Shown here one piece after another: positions 46,796 to 58,701 of a stretch of 64,000 nucleotides of DNA. The translations under genes were made by a program, and so were the position numbers. Source of the stretch: Dactylis glomerata (taxonomy: Eukaryota > Streptophyta > Magnoliopsida > Poales > Poaceae); NCBI GenBank assembly GCA_007115705.1, contig QXEO01000553.1:15732922-15796921 (forward strand). Reading direction: 5' to 3'. The notes beneath the pieces are model-generated. The model saw only the letters and a list, made by a program, of their open reading frames with translations. It had not been told where the DNA came from and did not search any database. How positions within the stretch are numbered: position 1 is the first letter of the stretch; each line of letters starts with the position of its first letter.

Positions 46796-47473
46796 TTATG
46801 TTACCTCGACTTTGATAGGCATAGTCCCAACCATAACAATTTGATATTCTTCTTTGGGCTTTGGCTCTGAATAATAAATTTGACCAACTTTGATGGTCTC
46901 AACATTCTTGATTGAGTTTAGAGCATATTTTCTATCAATCTTCTTGGGAAAATAAACCATGTGTTCTTTATCATTAACATTAAAAGTGACTTTCCCTTGG
47001 TTGCAATCAATAACAGCCTCTGTAGTGTTTAGAAAAGGTCTCCCAAGAATAATAGACATATTGTCGTCTTTAGGCATTTCCAACACAACAAAGTCAGTCA
47101 ATATCAAACAATTATTAGCAAACTGAACAGGAACATTCTCACATATACCAATAGGAATAGTAGTAGACTTATCAGCCATTTGCAAAGATATATCAGTTGA
47201 TATCAATTTTTCTAGATCAAGTCTCTTATAGAGAGAAAAAGGCATCACACTAACTCCAGCTCCCAAATCACATAAAGCAGTTCTAACATAGTTATTTTTA
47301 ATAGAGCAAGGAATAGTTGGTATACCTGGATCTCTAAGCTTTTCTGGAACTTTACCATTAAAAGAGTAATTAGCAAGTAAAGTGGAAATTTCCTCACTAG
47401 GAATCTTCCTTTTGTTAGTAACAATATCTTTCATATACTTTGAATAAGGAGGCATTTTAATAGCATCAGTCAA
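46796..47473 (-). CDS. G1 aspartic protease part of gag-pro
   Basis: The frame is the same as gag and follows it after an amber codon at 47480-47482. The active-site motif is LCDLGAGVSVMP, with the second conserved region SIILGRPFL about 75 residues later. It ends at 46796, with no reverse transcriptase after it. It would cleave the Gag polyprotein in particles. It can be translated only if the amber codon is read through or absent in sister copies. Confidence 0.8.
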   Translation of the reverse strand: MTDAIKMPPYSKYMKDIVTNKRKIPSEEISTLLANYSFNGKVPEKLRDPGIPTIPCSIKNNYVRTALCDLGAGVSVMPFSLYKRLDLEKLISTDISLQMADKSTTIPIGICENVPVQFANNCLILTDFVVLEMPKDDNMSIILGRPFLNTTEAVIDCNQGKVTFNVNDKEHMVYFPKKIDRKYALNSIKNVETIKVGQIYYSEPKPKEEYQIVMVGTMPIKVEVT

Positions 47474-47479
47474 AGGAAT

Positions 47480-49411
47480 CTACAAAAATAAAGGTCTCAT
47501 CCATTCACAAAACCTGTTGTAGTGTTCTTCTTCCTTGGATTTGTGTTTCTTACCAGGAAAAGGCATTGGTTTCTGCACCCAGGGCTCTCTCTCATTACCA
47601 TGCTTGTTGGCAATGAAGTCTTCCTTAGTGTACTTTGCATTCTTGGCAAGCTTTTTTGGTTCCTCTTCAACTTCTTCTTTATCGGAAGTGTTACCACTTT
47701 CTATTTCAACATCAGAAATAGAAACACTATTAGGATCTTTACCTGCTTCGGAGGATTCTGCAACTGTTTTATGCTTCTTCTTCTTCTTCTTGGAAGGAAT
47801 ATCACCACTTGAAGTGCGTTGAGAATCTTGCTCGATCCTCTTAGGATGTCCTTCAGGATATAAGGGATCTTGAGTAGTAGCACCTCCTCTAGTGCGTATT
47901 TCACACGCTTGTTTTTCTCTTGAAGCATTAACTAGCAAATCTTTTTGCACCTTGGTAAGCTGATCAATTTGAGTCTGAACCATTTGAAAATGTTTAACAA
48001 GCATCTTCACATCATTGGAGGTTCTCTCCACAATATCCTGCAACTTGTTAATAGCTCTAGAATTCTCCAACAAATGATTTTGCACTCTCTTATTAAAATT
48101 ATCTTGCTTAACAATGAAATTATCAAACTCATCTAAGCATTGATCAGGAGGTTTAGAATAAGGAATATCTCTATTATCAAAGCATTGGAGAGAGTGTACC
48201 TCAATAGTAGATGAGCGAGGGATTGGCTTACATAATTCTTCTATAGGTGGTAAATTCTTCACATCTTCCGATTTAATACCCTTCTCCTTAAGAGATTTCT
48301 TGGTTTCTCTCATCACTTCATCATTTAATTCAATCATTCCCACTGGTGTCGGTGTTTGTGTTGACGTTGACTCAGCCATAGTCCAATCATCATAATTCCG
48401 GCTTATATTAGCCATTAATTCTTCAGCTTCAGCTGGAGTCTTTTTCTTGAAAACACCACCAGCACAACTATCCAAGTATGTCTTAGATTCAACAGTTAGT
48501 CCATTATAAAATATATCAAGGAGTTCATTTTTAGGCAATGGCGCTCCAGGCAGTAATCTAATTAAAGAGCAAAACCTTCCCCATGATTCCGACAGTTTCT
48601 CTCCTTTTACCTGCTCAAAGTCAAAGATTTTCTGCAAAGCAGCATGTTGAGCACTAGCAGGAAAATATTTCTGAAAGAAAGTGTTAACCAAAGTAATAGG
48701 ACTATTAATAGATCCAGGAGACAAATTATTAAACCAAGCTTTAGCTGCACCTTTCAATGAAAAAGGAAAAAAATTAGCAACAAAGTAAGTGCACAACTTA
48801 GTATCATCAGAAAACAAATTACTCAAGGAAGAAAGCTCATTCATGTGCTCCATAGCACTCTTACTTTCAGTACCACAAAAAGGTTCTTTCTCAACAATAG
48901 ATATGTAAGATAAATCCAAAGAGAAATCATAATCCTTATCACTAATATTTATGGGAGAAGCAGCAAACTTAGCATCAGGAGATAACTTATATCTAACAGC
49001 ACATCTTGCAAGAAGATCTCTAATAGCACCAGTATCACTAGTAGCATGAACTTCATCAATAAAAGCATCATCTAGTTCAATATAAGCATCATCAAAATCG
49101 TCACTAGGGTGTTCCCTAGACTCAGGTGAGCTAGCAGGTGTAACAGTGGTGTTCCCCATTTGCTTAGTTCTAGCAATTGTAGCCTCTAAAAAGGAACCTA
49201 GCAAACCACTCTCATCAAGCACAATAGAAGCATCATCAAAACTATCAGTAGCATTTTCAAACTCAGCAGAAGAAGTAGCATGTGCATACAGTGGTGTAAG
49301 CAACTTACTCATAACAGATGGTGAATCAAGAGCAACAGAGGTGTTCAGAGTCGTACCTCTTCTTGTAGTGGATGGTAATATAGGAACTTTTCCATCACGA
49401 GGTTTACCCAT
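47480..49411 (-). CDS. G1 Gag
   Basis: The likely start is MGKPRDGKVPILPSTTRRG at 49411, close to the primer site; the open frame extends upstream into the LTR but that part is untranslated leader. It encodes 643 residues. The retrotransposon Gag core lies in the middle (GAAKAWFNNLSPGSI, FFQKYFPASAQ, SESWGRFCSLIRLLPGAP, NELLDIFYNGL). A lysine-rich tail with a run of Lys follows. No CCHC zinc knuckle is seen. It ends at amber TAG 47480-47482; the frame continues directly into protease, so the ancestral product was gag-pro. Confidence 0.82.
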   Translation of the reverse strand: MGKPRDGKVPILPSTTRRGTTLNTSVALDSPSVMSKLLTPLYAHATSSAEFENATDSFDDASIVLDESGLLGSFLEATIARTKQMGNTTVTPASSPESREHPSDDFDDAYIELDDAFIDEVHATSDTGAIRDLLARCAVRYKLSPDAKFAASPINISDKDYDFSLDLSYISIVEKEPFCGTESKSAMEHMNELSSLSNLFSDDTKLCTYFVANFFPFSLKGAAKAWFNNLSPGSINSPITLVNTFFQKYFPASAQHAALQKIFDFEQVKGEKLSESWGRFCSLIRLLPGAPLPKNELLDIFYNGLTVESKTYLDSCAGGVFKKKTPAEAEELMANISRNYDDWTMAESTSTQTPTPVGMIELNDEVMRETKKSLKEKGIKSEDVKNLPPIEELCKPIPRSSTIEVHSLQCFDNRDIPYSKPPDQCLDEFDNFIVKQDNFNKRVQNHLLENSRAINKLQDIVERTSNDVKMLVKHFQMVQTQIDQLTKVQKDLLVNASREKQACEIRTRGGATTQDPLYPEGHPKRIEQDSQRTSSGDIPSKKKKKKHKTVAESSEAGKDPNSVSISDVEIESGNTSDKEEVEEEPKKLAKNAKYTKEDFIANKHGNEREPWVQKPMPFPGKKHKSKEEEHYNRFCEWMRPLFL

Positions 49412-49499
49412 GATGAATGGATTGTAGCGAACAATATGAATTCCAAGTGAACTTACAAATAAAGCTATGCTCCCCGGCAATAGTGCTAGAAAATAGTCT

Positions 49500-50206
49500 T
49501 GATGACCCACAAGTACCTGGAAACAAACTTGCTCGCAGCGGTTTATCAGTAGCAACAGTTTTATAGTGGTGACAGTAGTAAAATAGTAGCAACAATAATA
49601 AAGTAAAGACGGTAATAGTAGCAATAGTAAACAGTAGGATTAAATACTGTAGGCATAGGGATGGATGAACGGGCATTGCATGGATAAGATAATTCATGGA
49701 ATCGGCAAGACATGGGCAATTGCAGATAAATAAAGATAAAGCATCCTAGTACTAAACAACCATAGGCATGTGTTCCGTATATAGTCGTACGTGCTCGCAA
49801 TGAGAAACTTGCACGACATCTTTTGTCCTACCAACCTGTTTGCAGCAGGGCCTCAAGGGAATCTACTGGTAATTAAGGTACTCCTTTTAATAAAGTACCG
49901 GAGCAAAGCATTAACACTCGGTGAACACATGTGATCCTCACATCATAGCAATCCCCTCCGGTTATTCCAATTGCTGTCACTTTGGGGCCTCGGGTTCCGG
50001 ACAACAATATATGTATACAACTTGGAGGTAAGACCATAAACAACAATTATCATAGTGACACAATAACAAGTTTAGATCTGAGATCATGGCACTCGGGCCC
50101 AAAGTGACAAGCATTAAGCACAACAAGTTGCAACAATGTCATAAGCACTAATAATAGATACTAGGTACCATGCCCTAACAATCTCATAGCAAATTACATG
50201 CATGAT
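49500..50206 (-). repeat. G1 5' LTR, part, interrupted by G2
   Basis: The plus-strand sequence starts TGATGACCCACAAGTA, then skips about 120 bp present in the other LTR (resuming at cctggaaacaaac), and follows the LTR until ttacatg. The remainder should lie beyond G2, outside the window. Next to it, the primer-site region reads agactattttctagc on the minus strand, a mutated form of the usual site before gccgggg. Confidence 0.8.
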
Positions 50207-51589
50207 TGATGACCCACAAGTATAGGGGATCGCAACAGTCTTCGAGGGAAGTAAAGCCCAAATTTATTGATTCGACACAAGCGGAGCCAAAGAATATATG
50301 TAAGCCTTAACAGATGAGTTGTCAATTCAGCTGCACCTGGAAACAGTCTTGCTCACAGTGGTTTATCAGTAGCAATAGTTTTGTAGTGGAGATAGTAGTG
50401 AAATAGTAACAACAGTAGTAAAATAACAGCGGTAATAGTAGCAACAAATACTGTAGGCATAGGGATGGATGTACGGGCGTTGCACGGATAAGATAATTCA
50501 TGAAATCAACGAGACATGGGCATTGCAGATAAATAATGATAAAGCATCCTAGTACTAACAATCATAGGCATGTGTTCCATATATAGTCATACGTGCTCAC
50601 AAGGAGAAACTTGCACGACATCTTTTGTCCTACCAGCCTGTTGCAGCAGGGCCTCAAGGGAAACTACTGGTAATTAAGGTACTCCTTTTAATAAAGTACC
50701 GGAGCAAAGCATTAACACTCGGTGAACACATGTGATCCTCACATCATAGCCATCCCCTCCGGTTATCCCAATTTCTGTCACTTTGGGGCCTCGGGTTCCG
50801 GACAACAATATATATATACAACTTGTAGGTAAGACCATAAACAGCAAGTATCATCATAGAAATAATAACATGTTCAGATTTGAAATCATGGCACTCAGGC
50901 CCAAAGTGACAAGCATTAAGCACAACAAGTTACAACAATGTCATAAGCACTAAATAAAGATACTAGGCACTATGCCCTAACAATCTCATATCAAATTACA
51001 TGAATGATCTCATCCAATCCCTACTATCCCCTCACCTACAGCGGGGGAATTACTCACACATGGATGGGAGAGTCATGGATGGTCGATGGAGTGACATCGG
51101 TGATGATGGTGATGAAGATCTCCTCCAAATCCCCGTCCCGGCAGGGTGCCAGAACGGAGTTTCTGGTTCCGAATCGCGGTTTCTGATGGCGGTGGCGCAA
51201 CAGAAGTCTATCTAGGAAAAAACGCCGTCTCCCCGATATTTTCAGGTCAAGGGGTATATGTAGGCGGAAGGAGAGGTCGAGGAGACGGCCGAGCCGCCCT
51301 CACACCAGGTGGGTGCGGCCAGGGCTGGGTCGCGCCCCCTGTGCGTGTGGAGGCCTCGTGCCTCCACTCCGTCTCGTCTTCTGGCTCCGTGGGTCTTCTG
51401 GTGAAATAGGATTTTTGATGATTTTTCCCAAATTTTTACTGAAAGTTGGATTTCTACACAAAAATGAGACACCAGAGCAATTCTGCTGAAAACAGTGTTA
51501 GTCCGTGTTAGTTGTATTCAAAACACACAAATTAGAGGAGAAACAATAGCAAAAGTGTTCAGGAAAGTAGATACGTTTTGGACGTATCA
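50207..51589 (-). repeat. G2 3' LTR, 1383 bp
   Basis: Its limits TGATGACCCAC and GACGTATCA are the same as in the G1 LTR. The GC block at 51285-51350 (caccaggtgggtgcggccag, then gccccctgtg) differs from that of G1. A TATA-like tacatatacc is near 51255-51265 on the minus strand. Confidence 0.9.
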
Positions 51590-51606
51590 ACTCCCCCCCC
51601 AAGCTT
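51590..51606 (-). promoter_or_regulatory. G2 polypurine tract
   Basis: actcccccccccaagct on the plus strand directly adjoins the LTR, with a longer C run than in G1. Confidence 0.85.
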
Positions 51607-51730
51607 AGCTATTTGCTTGTCCTCAAGCAATTCAGTTAACAACTGAGAGCGATAAAAGAAACTTTCACGAACACATTTGCTTCATAGATGTATATATACT
51701 AACTATATGATCAAGTACTCAAGCAATTCA

Positions 51731-53458
51731 TGAAGGGATTCGCAGCATAGTAAATCAAAAAAATTTCCTACGGATGCGAACAAGAAAGCCAAGATCTAAT
51801 CTAGGAGATGTAATCAACGAGAGAGGTAGATGAGATCTTCATACCCTTGAAGATTCGCACAGCGGAAACATTCAATAGAACGTGGTTGACGTAGTCGTAC
51901 TTGCCGTCTCCTCCTCGCAATCCGATCCGATCCTACGCCGCAAGTGGCGGCGCCTCCGAGAGTTGCACACGTGCGGTGCAGCGACGTCTCCTCCTTCCTT
52001 GGTCCAGCAAGTATGGTGGAGAGATAGATTGGATCAGCAGCACGACGGCGTGGTGCTTATGGTGGAGAGTTTCTGCGGCAGGGCTTCGCCTACACGCAGT
52101 CACGAGAGAGAGAGAGGGAGGGCAGCAGTTGGCGGCTAGGGTTTGGGTTAAGGGTAGAGAGGGCTGCGCCCTTGCCCCCTATATATAGAGGGGTGGCCGG
52201 CCAGCTTGGCCTCTCCCCAAACCCTAGGGCGCCGACTTGGAGTAGGAAGAGTGGGGGGCAAGTTTTCCCCCTTTCCTTCTTTGAAGACTCCCTTAGGGTT
52301 TCCCCTTGGGCTGGCCGGCTGGGCCTTAGGGGCCTTGTGCGCCTGGCCCAGGGCGGCCAGGGCACTTCCCCTTAGGCCCACGCAGGCCTCCGTCAAGTGG
52401 GCCCACGTTGGTCCCACTCCGGAACCTTTTAGAACCTCCCGGTACAATACCGATAAACTCCGAAACCTTTCCGGAATCCAAAAACTGCTTTCCTTTATAT
52501 GAATCTTATTCTCCAGACCATTCTGGAACCTCTCGTGACGTCCTGGATCTCATCCGAGACTCCGAACTAAAACTCATAAACCAATTATCCATTCTATCCT
52601 AGCATCGATACACGTTAAGTGTGTGACCCTACGGGTTCGAGAATATGTAGACATGATCTTCTATCAATAATCAACAACGGGATCTGGAAACCCATATTGA
52701 CTCCCACATATTCATCGATGATCATATCGAATGAACCACGATGTCAGGATTCAATTAATCTCGTATATGTATTCCCTTCGTCACACGATATTTTACTCGC
52801 CCGAGATTTGATCGTCGGTATCGCCATACCTAGTTCAATCTCGTTCATAGCAAGTACTTTACTCGTTCCGTAATCCGATATCACTTTGTGATTAACTCCT
52901 TAACCACATGCTTGCAAGCGGTGTTGATATCGATTACCGAGTGGGCCCGAAGTATATCTCTCTGACTTGGGAGGGACAAATTCCATCTCGATACATACAA
53001 CCCAACAAGTACTTTCCGATCACCTGAGAGACACCTTTATTATCACCCTCACATAGGATGACGTTTGATGACTTCAAAGCTTTCTTCCGATACTAGGGAG
53101 TTGTATTATCTCATGGTCTAAGGAATACAATACATGACATAGAAAAAGCTTCGCAAAGATGAACACGATGACACGATCTAATTGCTCTGCTTTATTTGGG
53201 TCTGTCCATCATATCATTCTCCTAATGATATGATCTCATTATTAATTGACAACTCATGTCTATGGTTAGGAAACCTTAACCATCATTAATCAATGAGCTA
53301 GTCCATAGAGGCGTACTAGGGACACGGTGTTGTTCATAAACCACACAAGTATTAAAGTTTCCGCTTAATACAATTCTAGCATGGAATATAAACATTATCA
53401 TGAACAAAAATTATAATAATAACATTTTTATTATTGCCTCTAGGGCATAATTCCAACA
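51731..53458 (-). repeat. C2 3' LTR, 1728 bp
   Basis: On the plus strand it runs from TGAAGGGATTCGCAGC to ATAATTCCAACA. The TATA box ctatatatag is at 52180-52189 (minus strand). The middle part differs completely from the C1 LTR. The polypurine tract gtctcccacttgcac lies at 53459-53473. Confidence 0.94.
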
Positions 53459-53486
53459 GTCTCCCACTTGCACTAGAGTCAATAAT

Positions 53487-56400
53487 CTAGTTTACATCTG
53501 GCAACAATCTAACACCCATGGCATTAAGATGCTGATCATGTTTTGCTCGTGGAAGAGGTTTAGTCAATGGATCTGCGACATTCAGATCTGTATGTACTTT
53601 GCTAATCTTCAGATCTCCATCTGCTATATAATCTCGAATTATATGGAAACGGCGGTTGATGTGCTTGGTTTTTGGATGATATCTTGGTTCCTTAGCCAGT
53701 GCTATGGCGCCAGTGTTGTCGCACAATATCTCCAGTGGGTCCAAGGCATTTGGAACCACACCAAGCTCAGTGATGAAGTTTCTGATCCAAACTCCTTCAC
53801 TTGATGCTTCTGAAGCAGCCATGTATTCCGCTTCTGTTGTAGATCCCGCGATTACGCTTTGCTTGCAGCTTCTCCAGCTCACAGCTCCACCATTCAAAAT
53901 ATAAACGTATCCTGTCTGAGATTTAGAATCATCCGGGTCGGTGTCGAAGCTAGCGTCGACATAACCTTTTACGACGAGCTCCTCGTCACCTCCATAGACC
54001 AAGAACATTTCTTTAGTCCTATTTAAATACTTTAGGATGTTCTTTACGGTTGTCCAGTGTTCCACTCCTGGATCACTTTGGTATCTGCTCGTCAAACTAA
54101 GAGCATTGGACACATCCGGTCTAGTACACAGCATGGCATACATGATAGAACCTATGGCCGAGGCATATGGCACTTTGCTCATAGTTTCTCTATCTTTTAC
54201 CGTAGCTGGACACTGAGCCTTGCTCAATATCTTACCTGACAACATGGGCAATGAACCTTTCTTTGCTTTATCCATTCTGAACCTCTTCAGAACTTTGTCC
54301 AGATATGTACTTTGGCTTAAAGCTATTAGGCGTCTTTCTCTATCTCTATAGATTTTGATGCCTAATATATAAGCAGCTTCCCCTAGGTCTTTCATTGAAA
54401 AACATTTATTCAAATAACTCTTCACATCGTTAAGCATACCGATGTCATTTCCAATAATCAATATGTCATCCACATATAGTACTAAAAATGTCACCGAGCT
54501 CCCACTCACTTTCTTGTAAATACAAGCTTCGTAGCAATTTGGAACAAATCCAAAACTCTTGATCACTTGATCAAAACGAAGGTTCCAACTCCGAGATGCT
54601 TGCTTCAGTCCATAAATGGAACGCTGAAGTTTGCACACCTTATTAGCATCCTTAGGATTGACAAAACCTTCGGGCTGCATCATATACAACTCTTCATCAA
54701 TGTTGCCATTGAGGAACGCAGTCTTGACATCCATCTGCCATATTTCATAATTATGAAATGCAGCAATTGCTAATAAAATCCGAATGGACTTAAACATCGC
54801 TACGGGAGAGAAAGTCTCATCGTAGTCAACACCTTGAACTTGCCGAAAACCTTTTGCGACAAGCCGAGCTTTATAGACAGTAACATTACCATCCGCGTCC
54901 GTTTTCTTCTTGAAAATCCATTTGCATTCAACGGCCTTACGGTCGCTAGGAGGGTCTACCAAAGTCCACACTTGGTTTTCGCTCATGGATCCCAATTCGG
55001 ATTTCATGGCTTCTAGCCATTTCTCAGAGTCTGGGCTCATCATTGCTTCCTCATAGTTCGCAGGTTCGCTGTTGTCTAACAACAAGACGGTTAAGACAGG
55101 GTTGCCATACCATTCAGGAGTGGCATGTGACCTTGTCGATCTGCGAAGTTCAGTAGTAGCATCATTCGAAGTTTCATGATCTTTATCATTAGCTTCCTCT
55201 CTTGTTGATGCACGCGGCGCCGGAACAATTTCTGGTGCTGCGCTACTCTCCAACTCGAGAGAAGGTTCAATAACCTCGTCTAGCTCTACCTTCCTCCCAC
55301 TCACTTCTTTCGAGAGAAACTCCTTCTCAAGAAATGATCCGTTCTTAGCAACAAACACTTTGCCTTCGGATCTGTGGTAGAAGGTATACCCAATCGTTTC
55401 CTTAGGGTATCCTATGAAGACGCATTTCTCCGCTTTGGGTTCGAGCTTGTCCGGCATCAACTTCTTGACGTAAGCTTCGCATCCCCAAACTTTAAGAAAC
55501 GACAACTTAGGTTTAGCACCAAACCATAGTTCATACGGTGTCATCTCAACGGATTTAGATGGTGCCCTATTTAAAGTGAATGCAGTGGTTTCTAATGCAT
55601 AACCCTAAAATGATAACGGCAAATCTGTAAGAGACATCATTGATCGCACCATATCTAATAGAGTTCGATTCCGGCGTTCAGACACACCATTGCGCTGTGG
55701 TGTTCCGGGTGGCGTGAGTTGCGAAACAATTCTGCTTGCTTTAAGATGCGTGAGAAAATCATAACTCAAATACTCACCTCCACGATCGGATCGCAGAAAT
55801 TTAATTTTCCTGTTACGATGGTTTTCCACTTCGTTCTGAAATTCTTTGAACTTTTCAAATGTTTCAGATTTATGTTTCATTAAATAGATATACCCATATC
55901 TACTTAAGTCATCAGTAAAAGTGAGAAAATAGCGATATCCACCGCGCATCGAAATACTCATTGGTCCGCACACATCGGTATGTATGATTTCCAATAAGTC
56001 CGTTGCTCGCTCCATTATACCGGAGAATGGGGTTTTGATCATCTTGCCCATGAGGCATGGTTCGCACGTGTCAAATGATTCAAAATCAAGAGACTCTAAA
56101 AGTCCATCAGAATGGAGTTTCTTCATGCGTTTTACACCAATATGACCTAGACGGCAGTGCCACAAATAAGTTGGATTATCACTATCTACTTTGCATCTTT
56201 TAGCCTCAATGTTATGGATGTGTGTTTCATTGCTTTCGAGATTCAGAAGAAATAAACCATTCACAACAGGTGCATGACCATAAAAGATGTTATTCATATA
56301 AATAGAACAACCATTATTCTCAGATTTAAATGAATAACCGTCTTGCAATAAACACGATCCAGATATAATGTTCATGCTCAACGCAGGCACATAATAACAC

Positions 56401-57470
56401 TTATTAAGGTTTAAAACTAATCCCGAAGGTAAAACTAAGGAGAGCGTGCCGACGGCCATCACATCAACTTTTGATCCATTGCCAACGCGCATCGTCACCT
56501 CATCCCTTGCTAGCTGCCGTCTATTTCGTAGCTCCTGTTTCGAGTTACAAATATTAGCAACTGAACCAGTATCATATACCCAGGCACTACAACGAGCGCT
56601 AGTAAGGTAGACATCAATAACATGTATATCAAATATACCTTTGATGGTGCCAGCCTTCTTGTCCGCTAAGTACTTCGGACAGTTTCGCTTCCAGTGACCC
56701 TTGACCTTGCAATAGAAGCACTCAGTGTCCGGCTTAGGTCCAGACTTGAGCTTCTTCTCAACAGGAGCAACACGCTTGCCGCTGCCTTTCTTGAAGGATC
56801 CCTTTGCTCCCTTAGCTTTCTTAAAGCTAGTGGTCTTGTTGACCATCAACACATGATTGTCTTTCTTGATATCCACCTCCGCAGCTTTCAGCTTAGCGAA
56901 GAGCTCAGTGATCGTATCAGTGGAACCAATTTGATTATGAGTAACTACAAAACCTTTGTAGCTAGGAGGGAGTGATTGCAGAACTCTTTCAATCTTGAGC
57001 TCCTCTGGAATCTTGCAGTCCAGTTGCTCAAGGCGTTGAGTGTAGCCCGACATCTTAATGGCGTGCTCACTAACGGAACTCCCTTCCTCCATCTTGCAGT
57101 TAAAGAACTTCTCAGAGATCTCATATCTCTCAGAACGGGCTTGAGTCTGAAACATGGTTTTCAGTTCCTCAAGTATCTCATAAGGCCCGCGGTACTTCTC
57201 AAAACGATTTTGAAGTTCCGGTTCCATAGAAAACAGCATGGTACTCATAATCACATCACAATCATCTCTACGAGCATTGAAGTCAGCAAGTTCTTCAGTT
57301 TTCGCAGTTGCAGCAGGGGTGTCACCTAGCGCTTTGTCAAGTACATAGGCTTTTTGTCCGCCAGCGAGTATGATTCTCAGATTGCGGAACCAGTTGGTGA
57401 AGTTAGACCCATTGTTCTTAAGCTTTTCTTTCTCAGCAAACACGTTGAAGTTGAAGTTGGACTTAGCCAT
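53487..57470 (-). pseudogene. C2 Copia gag-pol polyprotein, one amber codon
   Basis: The frame has 1327 codons starting MAKSNFNFNVFAEKEK at 57470. By residue it has Gag 1-240, CCHC zinc knuckle 251-264 (CFYCKVKGHWKRNC), and protease at D300-T-G. GAG-pre-integrase has H438, H443, C469 and C472. The integrase catalytic triad is D499, D562 and E598, with the usual 35-residue spacing. Codon 622 (55605-55607) is TAG where C1 has a Trp codon. The frame then continues for 705 codons with reverse transcriptase (LYVDDILIIGND) and ribonuclease H (TEAEYMAASEASSEGVW), ending at 53487. It makes all proteins needed for reverse transcription and integration if the amber codon is suppressed; otherwise only gag, protease and most of integrase. 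Confidence 0.94.
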
Positions 57471-58701
57471 TTGATCTACAACATTGCAAGTACAATTTTT
57501 TTAGACTATGTTCATGAAAACTAGTTCAACTTAATCAAATTACTAGATGAACTCCCACTAAATTCAACATCCCTCAAGTTGTTTAGTGAACACGATCCAA
57601 ATTCACCACACCTAATCCGATCTTCACGAGAAGAGATGTGGTTTCAATGGTGGACAACTCAGTGTCGATCATATCATTCATATGACTCATGATTAACCTT
57701 TCGGTTCATGTGTTCCGAGGCCATGTCTGTACATGCTAGGCTCGTCAAGTCAAACCCAAGTATTTTCCGCGTGTGCAAAACTGGCTTGCACCCGTTGTAT
57801 GTGAACGTAGAGTTTATAGCACCCGATCATCACGAGGTGCTTGAAAACGACGATCTTTCACAACGGCGCATACGAGGGGAGAACACAATTTTATCTTGAT
57901 CTTTAAGTGAGGAATCATTTTATAATGCTACCGTCGCGATCTAAGCATAATAAGATACATAAAAGGATAAACATCACATGCATATAATTTTATGTGACAT
58001 GGTATAGCAAATCTCCGCGCCATGATCTCCATCTTGTGCGCGCCGGCATGATCTCCATCACTCCACCATGATTGCCTCCACCACGAATAGCAACTACAAC
58101 TATTGCTAACTACTTAGCGATAAAGTAAAGCTATTACATGGCGTATAAGAAGTTGACACGCAGGTCATACATAATTATAAAGACAACCATATGGCTCCTA
58201 CCGGTTGTGAACTCATCGACATGCAAGTCGTGAAAGATTACAAAACATGATCATTGCATACAACTCAATTCATACTCATCATGTCTTGGGCCATACCATA
58301 TCACAAAACACTCCCTGCAAAAACAAGTTAGACGCCTCTAGTTTGTTGTTGCATGTTTTACGTGGCTTATGGGAGTAGCAAGCTAAGAACGATTCTTACC
58401 TATGAAAAGCCACAACGGTGATATTATGGTTGCTAACATCCGATGTAAGTCCCATGACTACTATAGTGAGAGCAACTGGCATCCACCAGCCGCATGTGTG
58501 GAACAAGCCACACGTCAAGTGCGGAGCCGGTCTCGCGAACGCGGTCGCGTAAAGTTGGCCTGGACCGCTTCGATCTCACTATACCGCGCCATAAGAAATA
58601 CACAACAAGAGGTTTGCAACAGAAAACATCAAAGCCCGCAACAAGCATGTTGCGTTCTACTCGTGAAACACATCTACGCATAGATCTAGCTCTGATACCA
58701 C
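57471..58701 (-). other. C2 leader with primer-binding site
   Basis: This is the leader between the 5' LTR and gag, closely similar to that of C1. The primer-binding site for initiator methionine tRNA is at 58690-58700 (ctctgatacca on the plus strand). Confidence 0.87.

Larger units (their letters stand above)
32623..50206 (-). mobile_element. Gypsy element G1 (Athila-like, non-autonomous), minus orientation, split by C1 and G2
   Basis: The 3' LTR is 32623-34019, the polypurine tract follows at 34020, an extra ORF lies at 44832-45962, and gag-protease at 46796-49411. The 5' LTR starts at 49500 and is interrupted at 50206 by G2. Copia C1 lies inside (34221-43033). Without C1 the internal region is about 6.7 kb. 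No reverse transcriptase, ribonuclease H or integrase is present, so it depends on another element. It is inserted in C0; its far end and target duplication are outside the window. Confidence 0.85.

Noticed and set aside
52090..52502. Overlapping GC-rich frames (84-99 codons), repeated at 58872-59475
   Set aside because: They lie in the LTR promoter region of C2 on both strands; chance frames in GC-rich DNA.
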